From Oscheius dolichura (taxonomy: Eukaryota > Nematoda > Chromadorea > Rhabditida > Rhabditidae): a DNA stretch of 64,000 nt. The first letter of the stretch is position 1. The number at the start of each line of letters is the position of its first letter. The notes below the pieces were generated by a model. It saw nothing but the letters and a program-made list of their open reading frames with translations, was not told the origin of the DNA and did no database searches. This document shows positions 54,530 to 64,000 of the stretch, in pieces. The stretch spans positions 992,001 to 1,056,000 of the forward strand of contig OW051497.1 of the NCBI GenBank assembly GCA_932521035.1. Direction: 5' to 3'. A program made the translations under genes and the position numbers.

Positions 54530-56507
54530 TGTGAGCAGAGCCAGGTAACTAGATGGTCTGATCTAGTAGGAGGAGTAGTAAAAGCGTGTTTATTGATTTA
54601 TTTACCTCGCCAGCTGACCTTATGTACCCAGCGAGGTCAGTAGTCATCACGTGGTGGCCCTCCCTGTACAGCTCGATGATAAGAAAGTTACCTGAAACTG
54701 GAAAATGGAGGATATTCAAACGGAAAGCGGAAGGCAACAAGAGCGAAAGGAGAAAAAACAATCCTTATCAGCAACTTATCATGTTGAAATGAAGGAGGTC
54801 AGGCGGCTATGACTAGATTGTTTGGACAGTACACTACAAAAACCCGTAAAGAGCAAAGTTATTTTTTGGAAGTGCAGGTGTTCATCGAGGGCTGTCGTCC
54901 TATTTCCGACTTTTGTTTACCCCATATTCCCCCGGCTAGGAAGAGAAAACATGTTTGTTATTTCCGCCTATCCATCCTTTTTTTCTAACGGCGAGAAGCT
55001 AGTAAACAACCTCGGGGTAATCCTCCCGAGAAAGATCCAAGAAAAGGGAAACTTGCAGGAAATGTCTGGAAAAACAGGCAGATTAGTAATCAGAAGTCTC
55101 TCCAATGAAACCTGCATACAATTCAAAGGATTAGGTGAAAGTGGAAGAAAAACACGGTGCCACAGCGAGGCAGTCGTGCCGTTTCTCACCCCACAGTTAG
55201 ACAGATGTGTCTTTTCTCGGGCCGCAGTTAGGCATCCATGCCTCCTGTGGCATGACAACCGGCACAACTGTCCAACTGTGGCCATGCAGAAAAAGAATTT
55301 GGTCATCTACCCGTACAAGGGAGATAAGCTAATTTGTTTAGAAACCGAGTGATGCAACCATTTTCTGATGAACTCCTCTCTCCCTCCCTCCCTTCCCGGT
55401 TGACCCAACTCCCTGCAAGATGTTCCTTCGATTCCCGCGCCGTGAGTCACCGGCTGTCTCCGACAAAGTCGCGCGTCTCAACACCTGCAACACTTCTTTT
55501 CCCTCACTGACCCGTCTAAACCGCGTCATATTTCCTGCATATCCAAAAACATTCTCGGGGATATGTAAGTACTTCTGGAATATTTTAGCGTACAATTACT
55601 AAAAGGTCGTCTTTCCTTTCACTGTATTTTCCTTTTCAGCAATTAGAACGGGTGATATGATCTTCTTAGACGTCTAAAGCCCTTCTAATCATAAATATTG
55701 ATGGTCTACTTTCCAATTTTGGAAACGAGGAAGCTTTTGGACAACTTGTACTGTGTTGACACCGGCGCTGGCGGCCAGGAAGGTCGGAGTTCTAATGTGA
55801 GTACGATTATGTCACCATCCATCTACTGATATTGTGAGGAAAGGTAAGTTCCCGGTAGAAACTGTAAAGTTCAGATGCCCTTCTCAAAGAGATCAGCCGG
55901 GCCCTTTTGGCTTTTGGCGTTTGTCGCTGGCTGGATGAAGGTTGGAAGAGATAGAGGGCTGTTTCTTAACGAATATGCCGATGGAGAGAAGTTTCCGAAG
56001 AGGCCTCCCACAATGGAGAGAGGGCAGTTCACACGGGTGGGAAAGGAACCTGAAGAATGAGTGTGGCGAGAAGGGGAGGCTGACCTTCACGAGGCGGGAG
56101 GCTGCCACTAAAGGAAACCCCCACGGGTTACAGTAACCTACAGTAATCGTCGTAGAGACCACCCCCAAACCAGTTACTTCTGTTACAATAGGCAGTCCCG
56201 TCTCCCCTCGCCCACACCTTCCAATCGGTTTGATTTGTTGGAGATTGAGGATGAACATCCAACCCCGATTATGAATTTTGTATGATGTCCCTCGGTCCTT
56301 TTTGTGAGATACCAGACGGGCAAGCATCTGCAGTTTCCCTCGAGGAGAGGGGAAAAACTATTTCCGTGACCTAACCACACTGTTTATGAGGCGGAGAGAC
56401 AGTGCATCCCCGCCAGTGAGTTATTTGAATCATTTTAAACAAGTACGGCGGCGCGTCCGCCGCCTGTCTCCTCCCCCTTCTTTCTCTCTAAAATCAACCG
56501 TTCCAGG
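54530..56507. other. Intergenic; repeat cluster, no gene
   Basis: Four or five dispersed-repeat arms lie at 55160-55285. The long open stretch 54822-55352 (plus) begins with TTG and crosses this repeat cluster, so I do not treat it as coding. Nothing else recognised. Confidence 0.4.
55160..55285. repeat. Dispersed repeat cluster, about 4 arms
   Basis: gccacagcgaggcagtcgtg, ccacagttagacagatgtg, gccgcagttaggcatccatg and, inverted, caactgtccaactgtggcca: the densest occurrence of the family. Confidence 0.7.
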
Positions 56508-56756
56508 ATGTGTCCCCCTCCGATGGACACACGACGTCCGGAAGTTGTTGTCAGAGCGGCCGTGCCCAGAGTCGAGTGGCAGAGACAGCGTACCTGTGTG
56601 AGTTCCCTTTTTATCTTACAAAAAAATTTGTATCAGTTTAGTGCGGTCCTGATCACATCTTTATCATATCCGTTGCATGTTTTCTGCTTCTTATGTTGGC
56701 CTACCTAATTGTCGCCATAATCCTTTTCTTCTCTCTTCCGTCGCCTATGGTGAGTG
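56508..56756 (+). CDS. Small membrane protein, partial model
   Basis: Exons 56508-56597 and 56643-56756. MCPPPMDTRRPEVVVRAAVP then one hydrophobic segment (HIFIISVACFLLLMLAYLIV) of about 30 residues. The 3' end is unknown because a fold-back element (56761-57120) starts immediately after the GTGAGT donor. An acceptor within that element (before TGTTCGCTTGG, about 56904) would give a short tail, but is not trusted. Family unknown. Confidence 0.4.
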
Positions 56757-56760
56757 CCCC

Positions 56761-57120
56761 CGGGAAGTGGCTCTACTGTAGATTATGCTGTCAATCACAC
56801 TTTCATGCGGTCAATCGGATTTGATGCGGCCAATCGAGGTTTTTGCGGAGCGTTTGGAGCTGTAGCTTGATCATTTTTCAACCATTTTCGAAAATTTCAG
56901 TGTTCGCTTGGAGAGCAGATCAAGGCGGTTCGAACAAATGCACTTTTAGGAAAAAATCTTCTGTAAGGATTATTCAACTAAGAGCAAGTACATCAGAACG
57001 GCCTAGATCTGCTCTCCAAGAGGACACTTGAATTTTCAAAAATGGCTGATTAGTTACAGCTCTAAGCGCGCCGCAAAAAATTCGATTTTTCGACCGCATA
57101 ATCTACAGTAGAGCCCGGGA
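56761..57120. mobile_element. Fold-back MITE, about 360 bp
   Basis: Arms of about 120 bases are inverted copies: ctctactgtagattatgc (56771) with gcataatctacagtagag (57097), and cttggagagcagatc (about 56910) with gatctgctctccaag (about 57006). No coding capacity. Confidence 0.8.
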
Positions 57121-57831
57121 AAAAATTACCTTGTACTCCAGCAAAAACTTTCGATTCAATATTCGGGCCTATCTATTGGATAATGGGTGCTGTCCACCCG
57201 CAGCGGCTCCCTCCCTGCGTCAAAAAGAGTACATGTTTAGGTTGCCTCTGTTCACCGCTCTCCGGAAAAGATGGAGCTGCCGTTCGATTATATGACCTTT
57301 TCCGATACTCAGCCACTTGATCTGGCTCTCACCGAATATCAATTAACTAATGGCGAGTTTTCTTTACATGTACCCCCGTCTATACCTCTTCTCTACTATA
57401 GAAGGGAGTAGGGCGGCCCTTATATTTCCTGGTGTAGCAAAGTTTTACTTGCAGAGGATCGAGGGATGCTGACCCAAATTAATCAGACCGAACCGCTTGT
57501 TGTAGCCATGATAAACATGAGTAAGTTCACATTTAAATTGTTCTCTGGTCCACATAGGACGTTCTTTTGTTATTTTCTTCCGCTCATATTTTATAGACGA
57601 GCTGCCTTTCAAGGAAGCCGAGAACAGTATCACGTCACCTTCAAAACCTTCAATTGAATCCGGTAATCTTTTAGTTTTCGGTAACCATAGGGAAAGCACG
57701 AATATAGGGTACTTGTTTACCAAAAACATTTACTGTTCCCTCTTGACGTAATGGTCTTTAGCCACTCTCATCCGTCCGATGACCGTTCCCTCTTTTTCTC
57801 CCCCTGTTGCGGACAAGGAAGCAGGTGGGCT
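57121..57831. other. Intergenic, no gene seen
   Basis: No supported exon or repeat. Confidence 0.35.
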
Positions 57832-59193
57832 ATGATGAAATCCTACCGAACGAAAATATCTTGTGTAGAGGGTGAAATGAATGTGCAGACAGTCACTGAT
57901 TCTTCACTAATTGCCACGCCAGCCACCGCCCGCCGAACTCTCACGACTTCCGCTGTTACAGCCGGTGAGTCAATTGGTTTTTGTACGTTCTGCTTGACTA
58001 ATTGTTTTTTTTGCAGATTCACACGGGGACAACACAATCAGCGAGCAAGTCACTCCTCTGGTGGCTTATGGCCCTGTTGCTCTGGAAAAATTGGACGGAC
58101 GGGGATCCACAAAGGCTTCAACCGCTGGAATGACAGCTCAGACAGGTAGGGTACCAGTCTGCAAACCGAGGAAATGAAGAACATCCGTCTGTCTAACTAA
58201 AAAAAAAGATAGGGGGTTCTATTTCGTCATCTCATTTGTTGCAGGGTCCCAGAAGGAGAAGAGCCCAGCCCGTGAGATGAATCCGAAGAGCGGTGCCACC
58301 GCTCCCGCTCTCTTCTGGATTTATGGAATGCCAATCGGGAATGTGGATGTGACTCCCACGAAGTCTTCTCTTCCGGTGACTGAACAGGGTGGGTTTCTAA
58401 AGATTTATGGTCGCAACAAAACGGGAAAAATGGTTTGCTAGTAACGGGTGGTTTAGTTCCCCCGGCCAAAGACATCTCCAAGTCGAACGGCAGCCCACAG
58501 GCTTCAGAAGTTCCCGTAAACCGGTTTAGGATGTTGTCTCAAGCTCTAGGTAACGTTTAATGTTGGATCCTAACAAGAAATGGGTAATTTACAGAGCGCA
58601 AGGTGAAGGTGACCGCTTATCAGATCTTTCTTGCCGCGAAGCCGACCTCCGCTGCTGCAAGGCCTACTCATCAGGAGTTAGTGCCCCCTACTCAGACTTC
58701 TTCTTCTCAGCGAAAGGGTATGTTATTTACTAGTCCTTTGAATGGTTATTAGAGCGCCTATTAGTTTTGTTGGAAACACGTTGTATTTCAGAGCCGAGAG
58801 TCAAGACGCCGTGTAGGAGCCGCCCCGCTACCACCACTCCGGCTCCGGTCTCTGCTCGTAGGTGTCAGAAGACCTTTACTCCTGCAGTTCCCGCCCTTCC
58901 AACTAAAGGTGAGTATTTTTTATTGCTTTTGTACTTCTTCTTTTGCTAAATACTTGACAACAGCGCTTTCTTTTAGCCTCTCTGCCGGTCAGCCTTCTCG
59001 AGAACCCTTGGGGATACGCCACTGCTGCCAAGGCTCCTATTGTTACCGGTGAGTTCCAGTAGTCGTTAATAACCCATTAAATTAGTCCAAAAGCATTTCT
59101 GTTGTGAAGATACTGTTTTATTGGCGATTTGAAGGAATATTTCCGTTTTCAGGGATCCCTCCGTGGCGCCTCGAGTTCCCACTGAAGCTCTGA
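57832..59193 (+). CDS. Ser/Thr/Pro-rich protein with eight exons, all introns phase 1 (unknown family)
   Basis: Exons 57832-57964, 58017-58145, 58245-58388, 58457-58549, 58595-58717, 58792-58908, 58977-59048, 59153-59193; 283 aa. All seven introns are phase 1, and the six internal exons are multiples of three (129, 144, 93, 123, 117, 72), so any could be skipped without losing frame. The sequence is rich in Ser, Thr, Pro, Lys (SAVTADSHGD, KPTSAAARPTHQE, SRPATTTPAPVSARR) and lacks a signal peptide. Probably disordered. Exon modularity suggests alternative splicing. Not recognised; AATAAA near 59470. Confidence 0.65.
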
Positions 59194-59834
59194 GTTCAGT
59201 ACTGGTTCTCTTCTCAACAATTCCATTTTAGATGCATATAATTTTCACAGAATTGCTTTTCTTCTTTCCCCCATTTCACTTTCAATGTACTTGTGCTCAA
59301 ATATGAGCTTTCGACAAACAAATAACACCAGTTATCCATTGTAGGAATCGACTACCCAGTCTGATTTGTATAATCCTACAGAGAGGCTATACATATTGGT
59401 ATCAATTCACTTATCTTCGATGTTTATGAAATGATTTTGAGATCAGGCCATTGTAATCTTCATTTGATTAATAAACGTGCATTGAAATAGTGTTTATTTT
59501 AAGAAAAAAGTTTTCCTAATTCTCAAGACGGTGCTTGATCGCTAATTCTTGGCATGTTCTGCTGCCGTAGACGAAATATTGACTCTCTAGATGAAAGATC
59601 CGATTGGGCGCGCTTTCACCTACGCGGGGTGATAGCTACCTGAACCGGATATAATCTGCGAAAGGGAAGAAAAAGAAGCGAGGGGAGAACCCGGTAGGGT
59701 TACTTTTTCCCCAGGAAGATCTGCCACCTGGACTGTTATAAAAGGACGGCAGCAGGTGGGGATAGCATCTGCTTGTTCCGTCCCCTCCAAAGGTATTCCT
59801 CCTCCCCACCTTTTCCCCTCCAATTCAAATTAAG
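59194..59834. other. Intergenic with promoter of the collagen gene
   Basis: TATAAAAGG at about 59738, some 100 bases before the collagen ATG. Otherwise no signal. Confidence 0.5.
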
Positions 59835-61035
59835 ATGGTGAGCACTAGCACTACCGTGGCTGCTGTAGCTGTCACTTTCTGTGGACTGACTCTTCTTCCC
59901 CTTTTCTACAGCGGAATTGCTCTTTACAACGAGATCTCCAACTTCTATGACGACTCCATGACCGAGATTCTCCGCTTCCAAAAGCAGTCTGACAACGCTG
60001 AGAGAGTTATGATCGAAAATGGAGGTAGCTACAAGGCGTTTAAGGAGTTCGTTGCAAGAGCGAAGAGAGGAGCTGACCAGTGTAACTGCGGCGGTAGGAG
60101 CCCATTCTTAAATAGCTTAAAAGTTTCTTCAGCTCAGCCCAACACATGCCCACCCGGCGCAGCTGGACCACCCGGAGCTCCTGGACAGAATGGTGATGAC
60201 GGAGCCCCAGGTTAGTTAACCCCTCCTCCCACTAATACAATTTGTAGGAGAGGCAGGAAAGCCTGGAAACGCTGGAATGGCGGTAGCTATGCAGAAAGAT
60301 CATGGTGGCTGTATTAAATGCCCAGCCGGCGCCGCAGGCCCCGCCGGACCTGACGGATCTCAAGGACCAGCTGGGTAAGATCACCTCTTTTCTTAATTTA
60401 TTGAGAATTTTAGGCCTGATGGACAGCCTGGCGCAGCTGGTGCCCCCGGAAAAGATGGATCTCCCGGTATATTTCTTTCTGAATTAGAATAATCTCTTAT
60501 CTTTAGGAGAGGCCGGCCCTGTTGGAGATGCTGGAGCGGATGGTGAAAGTGGAGCCCCTGGAGCCCCTGGAGCACCCGGAGCTAATGGAAAGAAAGGTAA
60601 CATTTCTAGCCGGTGCAGTAAAACCCTTCGCTTTCAGGAAAAGGAGCCCCTGGTGCTCCAGGACCAGCTGGACCGGCCGGGTCTCCCGGAGCTGATGGTG
60701 AGATCCCCTTGGAGAAACCAAAGTCAATAAATATTCAGGTAAACCAGGAGAAGCCGGAGCCCCCGGAAAGCAAGGAGCAGCAGGTCAGTTTCATCCTTCA
60801 TTATAGACACATATTTCCATTTTAGGAGAGGCTGGGCCAGCTGGAAACAATGGAACCGACGGAGCAGCAGGAGAGCCCGGAAAGAACGGAGAGAGTGGAC
60901 AGTAAGCATTCTTCCTTTTCGGAGCAATGGATGACTTATAGACCCGGAAGCGATGCTGCCTACTGCCCCTGCCCACCTCGTACTTCTAGCATTGCTGTTG
61001 AGGAGCACAAACAGAGCGGAGGCTACGTCGTCTAA
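59835..61035 (+). CDS. Nematode cuticle collagen
   Basis: Exons begin 59835-60210 and 60248 onward, with several short introns between Gly-X-Y blocks; stop TAA at 61033-61035. The N-terminus has a membrane/signal segment (TVAAVAVTFCGLTLLPLFYSGIAL) and the Col_cuticle_N-type region (ISNFYDDSMTEI). RAKRGA is a furin-type cleavage site. Cysteine knots CNCGG, CPPG, CIKCPAG and YCPCPPR flank Gly-X-Y stretches (GPPGAPGQNGDDGAPG, GAPGAPGAPG, GPAGPAGSPG). Such collagens are secreted by hypodermis and crosslinked into cuticle. Ends SGGYVV. AATAAA at about 61075. Confidence 0.93.
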
Positions 61036-61269
61036 CTCCTCTGTACACTCACTTTCTTATCTGTATCTTAAGAAAATAAACTATTTATCCCATCTAGCTT
61101 TCTTTTCGTGATCTTATAGTTTTTCCTCGATGTTTGGAATCGTTGCTTTCCTAATGGTGAGCTGTTTTCCGCCGAAATGATGTGGCGAAAAGAAGCAGCC
61201 CACATATTTCCGGCTATAAATATTCCACAAGCGACGATAGCAGTCACTCTTCCCCTGCTCCTCATAACC

Positions 61270-62285
61270 ATGGGCTCTGGGACCATTTTGCTTCTGATTC
61301 TACCGATTGGATACGCCCTCGCTTCTTTGTCGAATGGAACCGAAACTACGAACGGTATACTGACATCGAGGTCTCCACCATTTGAAGTTCAGAACATCTA
61401 GTCAATTTGCAACTGAAGGAGAACCTTTCCAATTTTATCATGGAGATGAGAGACACTCTATACAATGGAACATCAGATAGTTTAATAAAAGGATTTTCAA
61501 GCCGTCTGAAGACCTTCGGCGAGGGAGAAGGCAGCCGTTTGGTAGCCGTTTATTCGAGATAGGACCTACTTTGTTATTCAGATGGAAGAAAAGCCATATT
61601 ACAAGAAGAAGTACGAAGCAGCCCAAACCCTCCTCCAATACGTTCAATACACCAGACTGTCTCAGTATGAATTCCACCGCTGTAGTTTACCTGACCAACT
61701 GTTACATCACTTTTTACAGACATCAAGGAGGAGGACGTTCTTGATTATCTCAAGGATTTTCTCGCTGAGATTACAAAGATTGCTGAGGAAATGACTACCC
61801 TTCCGGATGATGAAGCAGCAACAAAGATTAAAAGCCTTATGGAGACAGCTTTTCTTCTGGAAGGCACCATCAACGACGATGAGGTAAATGGGGATAACAG
61901 TCGCTTGATGAAAGGTTTAGAAGCCTGAAGAAGTCAAAAAAGTCAGCAATGAAATTGAAGAATTGTATCTGAAAATCGTGGAACACTACAAAAACAATCC
62001 GAGAATCCACAACATTTTGACAACTGACAATCTCGAATACTCTGAGAATATCTTCAAAGGAAGAGAACTGACCGACGAGGAATACGTACAGTTCAACAAG
62101 GATCGCGGAATGCTTGAGCTGCAGGTCTTTGATGACATTGGAGGAGTTTATGTCATTTATGCCGAGGGAAAATGCGAGGTTTAGAGATAATAGAAGGGAT
62201 TTTATACAGGTTATAGGTATTCTCTTACGCTGATGACGAGTTCCGCACATCCTATGACTGCCACTTCGATCAGAGATCAGCTTGA
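61270..62285 (+). CDS. Secreted helical protein, tandem family member 1
   Basis: Exons 61270-61354, 61393-61541, 61582-61684, 61720-61883, 61921-62178, 62217-62285, in frame. Signal peptide MGSGTILLLILPIGYALAS. The mature protein is mainly acidic helix (LKENLSNFIMEMRD, DVLDYLKDFLAEITKIAEEM, IEELYLKIVEHYKNNP) and ends GVYVIYAEGKCE, SYDCHFDQ. TATAAATATTCCACAAGCG precedes the ATG, and that promoter recurs at 62310 and, more degraded, at 63665. No family recognised; a small secreted helical protein of this kind could be a ligand-binding or effector protein, which is inference. AATAAA at 62289. Confidence 0.65.
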
Positions 62286-62309
62286 ACCAATAAAACTTCA
62301 TTTTTCGCC

Positions 62310-62345
62310 GACTATAAATATTCCACAAGCGACGATAGTCATTAC
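62310..62345 (+). repeat. Copied promoter segment without an intact gene
   Basis: gactataaatattccacaag then cgacgatagtc: near-identical to the promoter of the gene at 61270. What follows is not a matching start exon. Confidence 0.6.
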
Positions 62346-62581
62346 TCCCCAACTCCCATAAATACCGTATGACTTTAGGCTTATTGTATTCCCAGAAATC
62401 TCAAAGTCTTTTGATATTTTTTTGTGACAGAACTGTTGTTTTTTGTCGTTTATACAACGTTTAAACGACGTTTTTACCTTTTTTAAAAACAAGGTGTTTT
62501 TTAAAAACAAGGTGTATATACTGTTATGAGCTGTTGGAGGCGTATCAAACTGGAAGCGTCATGGATATGAAGCGAAAAGGG

Positions 62582-62611
62582 GCGACTGAAAGTCCGCGGA
62601 CTTTCAGTCGC
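62582..62611. repeat. Perfect 30-bp palindrome
   Basis: Centre at agtccgcggact; arms run outwards from gcgactgaaa and inverse tttcagtcgc. No loop. Would form a cruciform; not part of a recognised gene or terminator. Confidence 0.85.
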
Positions 62612-63108
62612 GCGTCCGAGGGTCCCGACGTGCTCTATCTAACCTTGTACTCAGTTTTCTTTTTTCTAGCCGAATTTTCGTGTGGGCCCAGGAATGTCTC
62701 AAGGTCTCCGATTTCGGAACAAAATGCCGGTTTTGGGGGTAAGTTCTATGTTGTAATCCTGAGGATTTTCTTGAGCAGGAGTGTTGACACGGGGCTGATA
62801 CTTACCCCAACAGGTGTGAAAAGTATAAAATGGAAGAAAAATGCCTCCAGAAACCTCAAACCGTAGAATTTTATAAACTTTTGACTTTTGCCAGGTCAAT
62901 AAAAATTGTCTAATTTTTTTTCCTCTACAATACCAATGGTTTTTATCCTTGAATATGATTTCTTATGCAATTGTTAATGTGTGTTTAAAATTTGGTAGAA
63001 ATCCATGGAGAGATGGGCGAGATATTCAGGAAAACGAAATTTTATAAACTTTTCACCACTACTGTATGAAGCGCAAACACTGAAGAGGCCAGAAATCTCA
63101 GTTCTAAA

Positions 63109-63429
63109 ATGGAAGTGTATTGGAAAAAGATTAACGAGCACTCCAAGAACTCTCCGATAATCAGGAAACTTCTAGAAGCTAAAAATCCAAAGCCCTTTGA
63201 CAAGATTTGGGAAGGAAGGGAATTGATTGACCAGGAATATGTTGAGTTCAACAAGGCTCGTGGAATGCTTGAGCTGCGGACAATCGATGACATTGGAGGA
63301 GTTTACGTCATTTACCTCGACGAAAAATGCGAGGGTTTGCTTTAGTGATCGAGATCTAACATCAGTTCAGGTATTTTCTTACGTTTACGACGTGTTCCTT
63401 ACCTCCTACGACTGCCACTTCGACCAGTG
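63109..63429 (+). pseudogene. Secreted helical protein family, 3' fragment
   Basis: From 63109 the frame WKKINEHSKNSPIIRKL, KIWEGRELIDQEYVEFNK, RGMLELRTIDDIGGVYVIY aligns with the last two exons of the gene at 61270. Upstream exons (signal peptide, first helices) are absent, and the splice donor reads GAGGgttt, one base more than the GAGgttt of the intact gene, which breaks the frame. The final exon encodes VFSYVYDVFLTSYDCHFDQ. Confidence 0.7.
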
Positions 63430-63715
63430 ATCAGTTACTGCCAATAAAGCTTTATTTCGGTCCACAACTTGAGATAGAAAGGAACCCTGTAGTGTGTGAA
63501 CTGCCTAACTGTGGTTATAAGATACCGAAGGAAATTTCCTTAATCATTGAACGTCGGAATCGTTCCCTTCAGAGTTTCTCATTTTTACCAATGTTGTTCT
63601 AGCGATGAGTTGTTTCTTGCCCAAATGACGCGACAAAAACGCTGCTACATTTTCCAGAGGCAGTAAATATTCCGCAAATAATAGTTTTGGCCCTTCTTCC
63701 CGTTGCTCCCTAGCC

Positions 63716-64000
63716 ATGGGCAGGGCAGTTATTTTGTTGTGGCTTCTGTTGATGCATCTGCCTTCGCTTTCCGGTCAACTTGAACGAAAACTCTCAACAG
63801 TCTGCTATCACGAAGGTTTTCACACTTTGAATTAGACTACTCCTCTATTTCAGACATGGGCACTGGTTGCCTTTGGCTGTGTCTCCTAACTGCTGGAAGC
63901 GTCTTCGCTTCATTATCAGGTGGCACAATAACCGTCAACGGTTTATCCTTCCAAAACAATTCATAATTCGAGTTCAATTTCTTTAACATGGAACTGAAGA
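63716..64000 (+). CDS. Secreted helical protein family, member 3, truncated by window end
   Basis: A degenerate copy of the family promoter precedes 63716, where MGRAVILLWLLLMHLPSLSG gives one signal peptide. A second start at 63856 (MGTGCLWLCLLTAGSVFASL) resembles the signal peptide and first donor of the gene at 61270 (SGGTITVNG then gtttat). Which start is used is unclear; the rest lies beyond the window. Confidence 0.5.

Noticed and set aside
54822-55352. Open frame of 176 codons (plus strand)
   Set aside because: Starts with TTG, runs through the dispersed-repeat cluster at 55160-55285, no splice signals or family motifs.
1-64000. CRISPR array, operon or bacterial origin
   Set aside because: Spliceosomal introns, collagens and GPCRs show nuclear animal DNA; repeats here are dispersed or nested, not evenly spaced.

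Overview
This window looks like nuclear DNA of a free-living nematode, most likely of the rhabditid/diplogastrid type. The main reasons are genes broken by very short introns (mostly 33-47 nt, ending TTTCAG or TTTTAG), expanded chemoreceptor families, a cuticle collagen, an FLP-12 neuropeptide precursor, and nematode-specific families (DUF1647, DUF229, oac-type acyltransferases). I cannot name the species. Nearly all genes are multi-exon, so I built the models by hand from donor/acceptor sites, reading frame and remembered family motifs. Exon coordinates are given in each entry.

Layout. 1-5.3 kb: a coiled-coil gene with KEE motifs, a prolylcarboxypeptidase (S28), and a second KEE-motif gene. 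5.7-8.9 kb: a nested fold-back element with terminal inverted repeats. 9.2-10.9 kb: three tiny acidic genes in tandem. 11.1-16 kb: three serpentine receptors, one with a nonsense codon. 16.5-19.5 kb: a lysine-rich gene and a non-coding tandem array. 19.9-21 kb: the KDEL receptor. 21.3-36.7 kb: genes whose families act on sugars or surface molecules, namely an oac acyltransferase (damaged), a DUF1647 gene (frameshift), an alpha-1,3-fucosyltransferase, a DUF229 gene and a second fucosyltransferase, with two secreted Cys-rich genes, a divergent mini-gene pair and a scrambled piece of rDNA among them.

36.7-64 kb: an Srg/Srv-like receptor, a small secreted protein, Lunapark, flp-12, a centrosome-type coiled-coil gene, a MARCH-type RING-CH ligase, a small membrane protein, a low-complexity gene with phase-1 introns throughout, a cuticle collagen, and a tandem family of secreted helical proteins cut by the window end.

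A short dispersed repeat (core CACAGTTAGACAG and its reverse complement) occurs at least 13 times, in gaps and in introns of five genes. Several genes are ER or secretory: KDEL receptor (retrieval), Lunapark (ER junctions), MARCH ligase, fucosyltransferases, DUF1647/DUF229 type II membrane proteins and secreted products. The clustering of glycan-type genes (21-37 kb) is the most system-like feature; a shared function is inferred, not shown.
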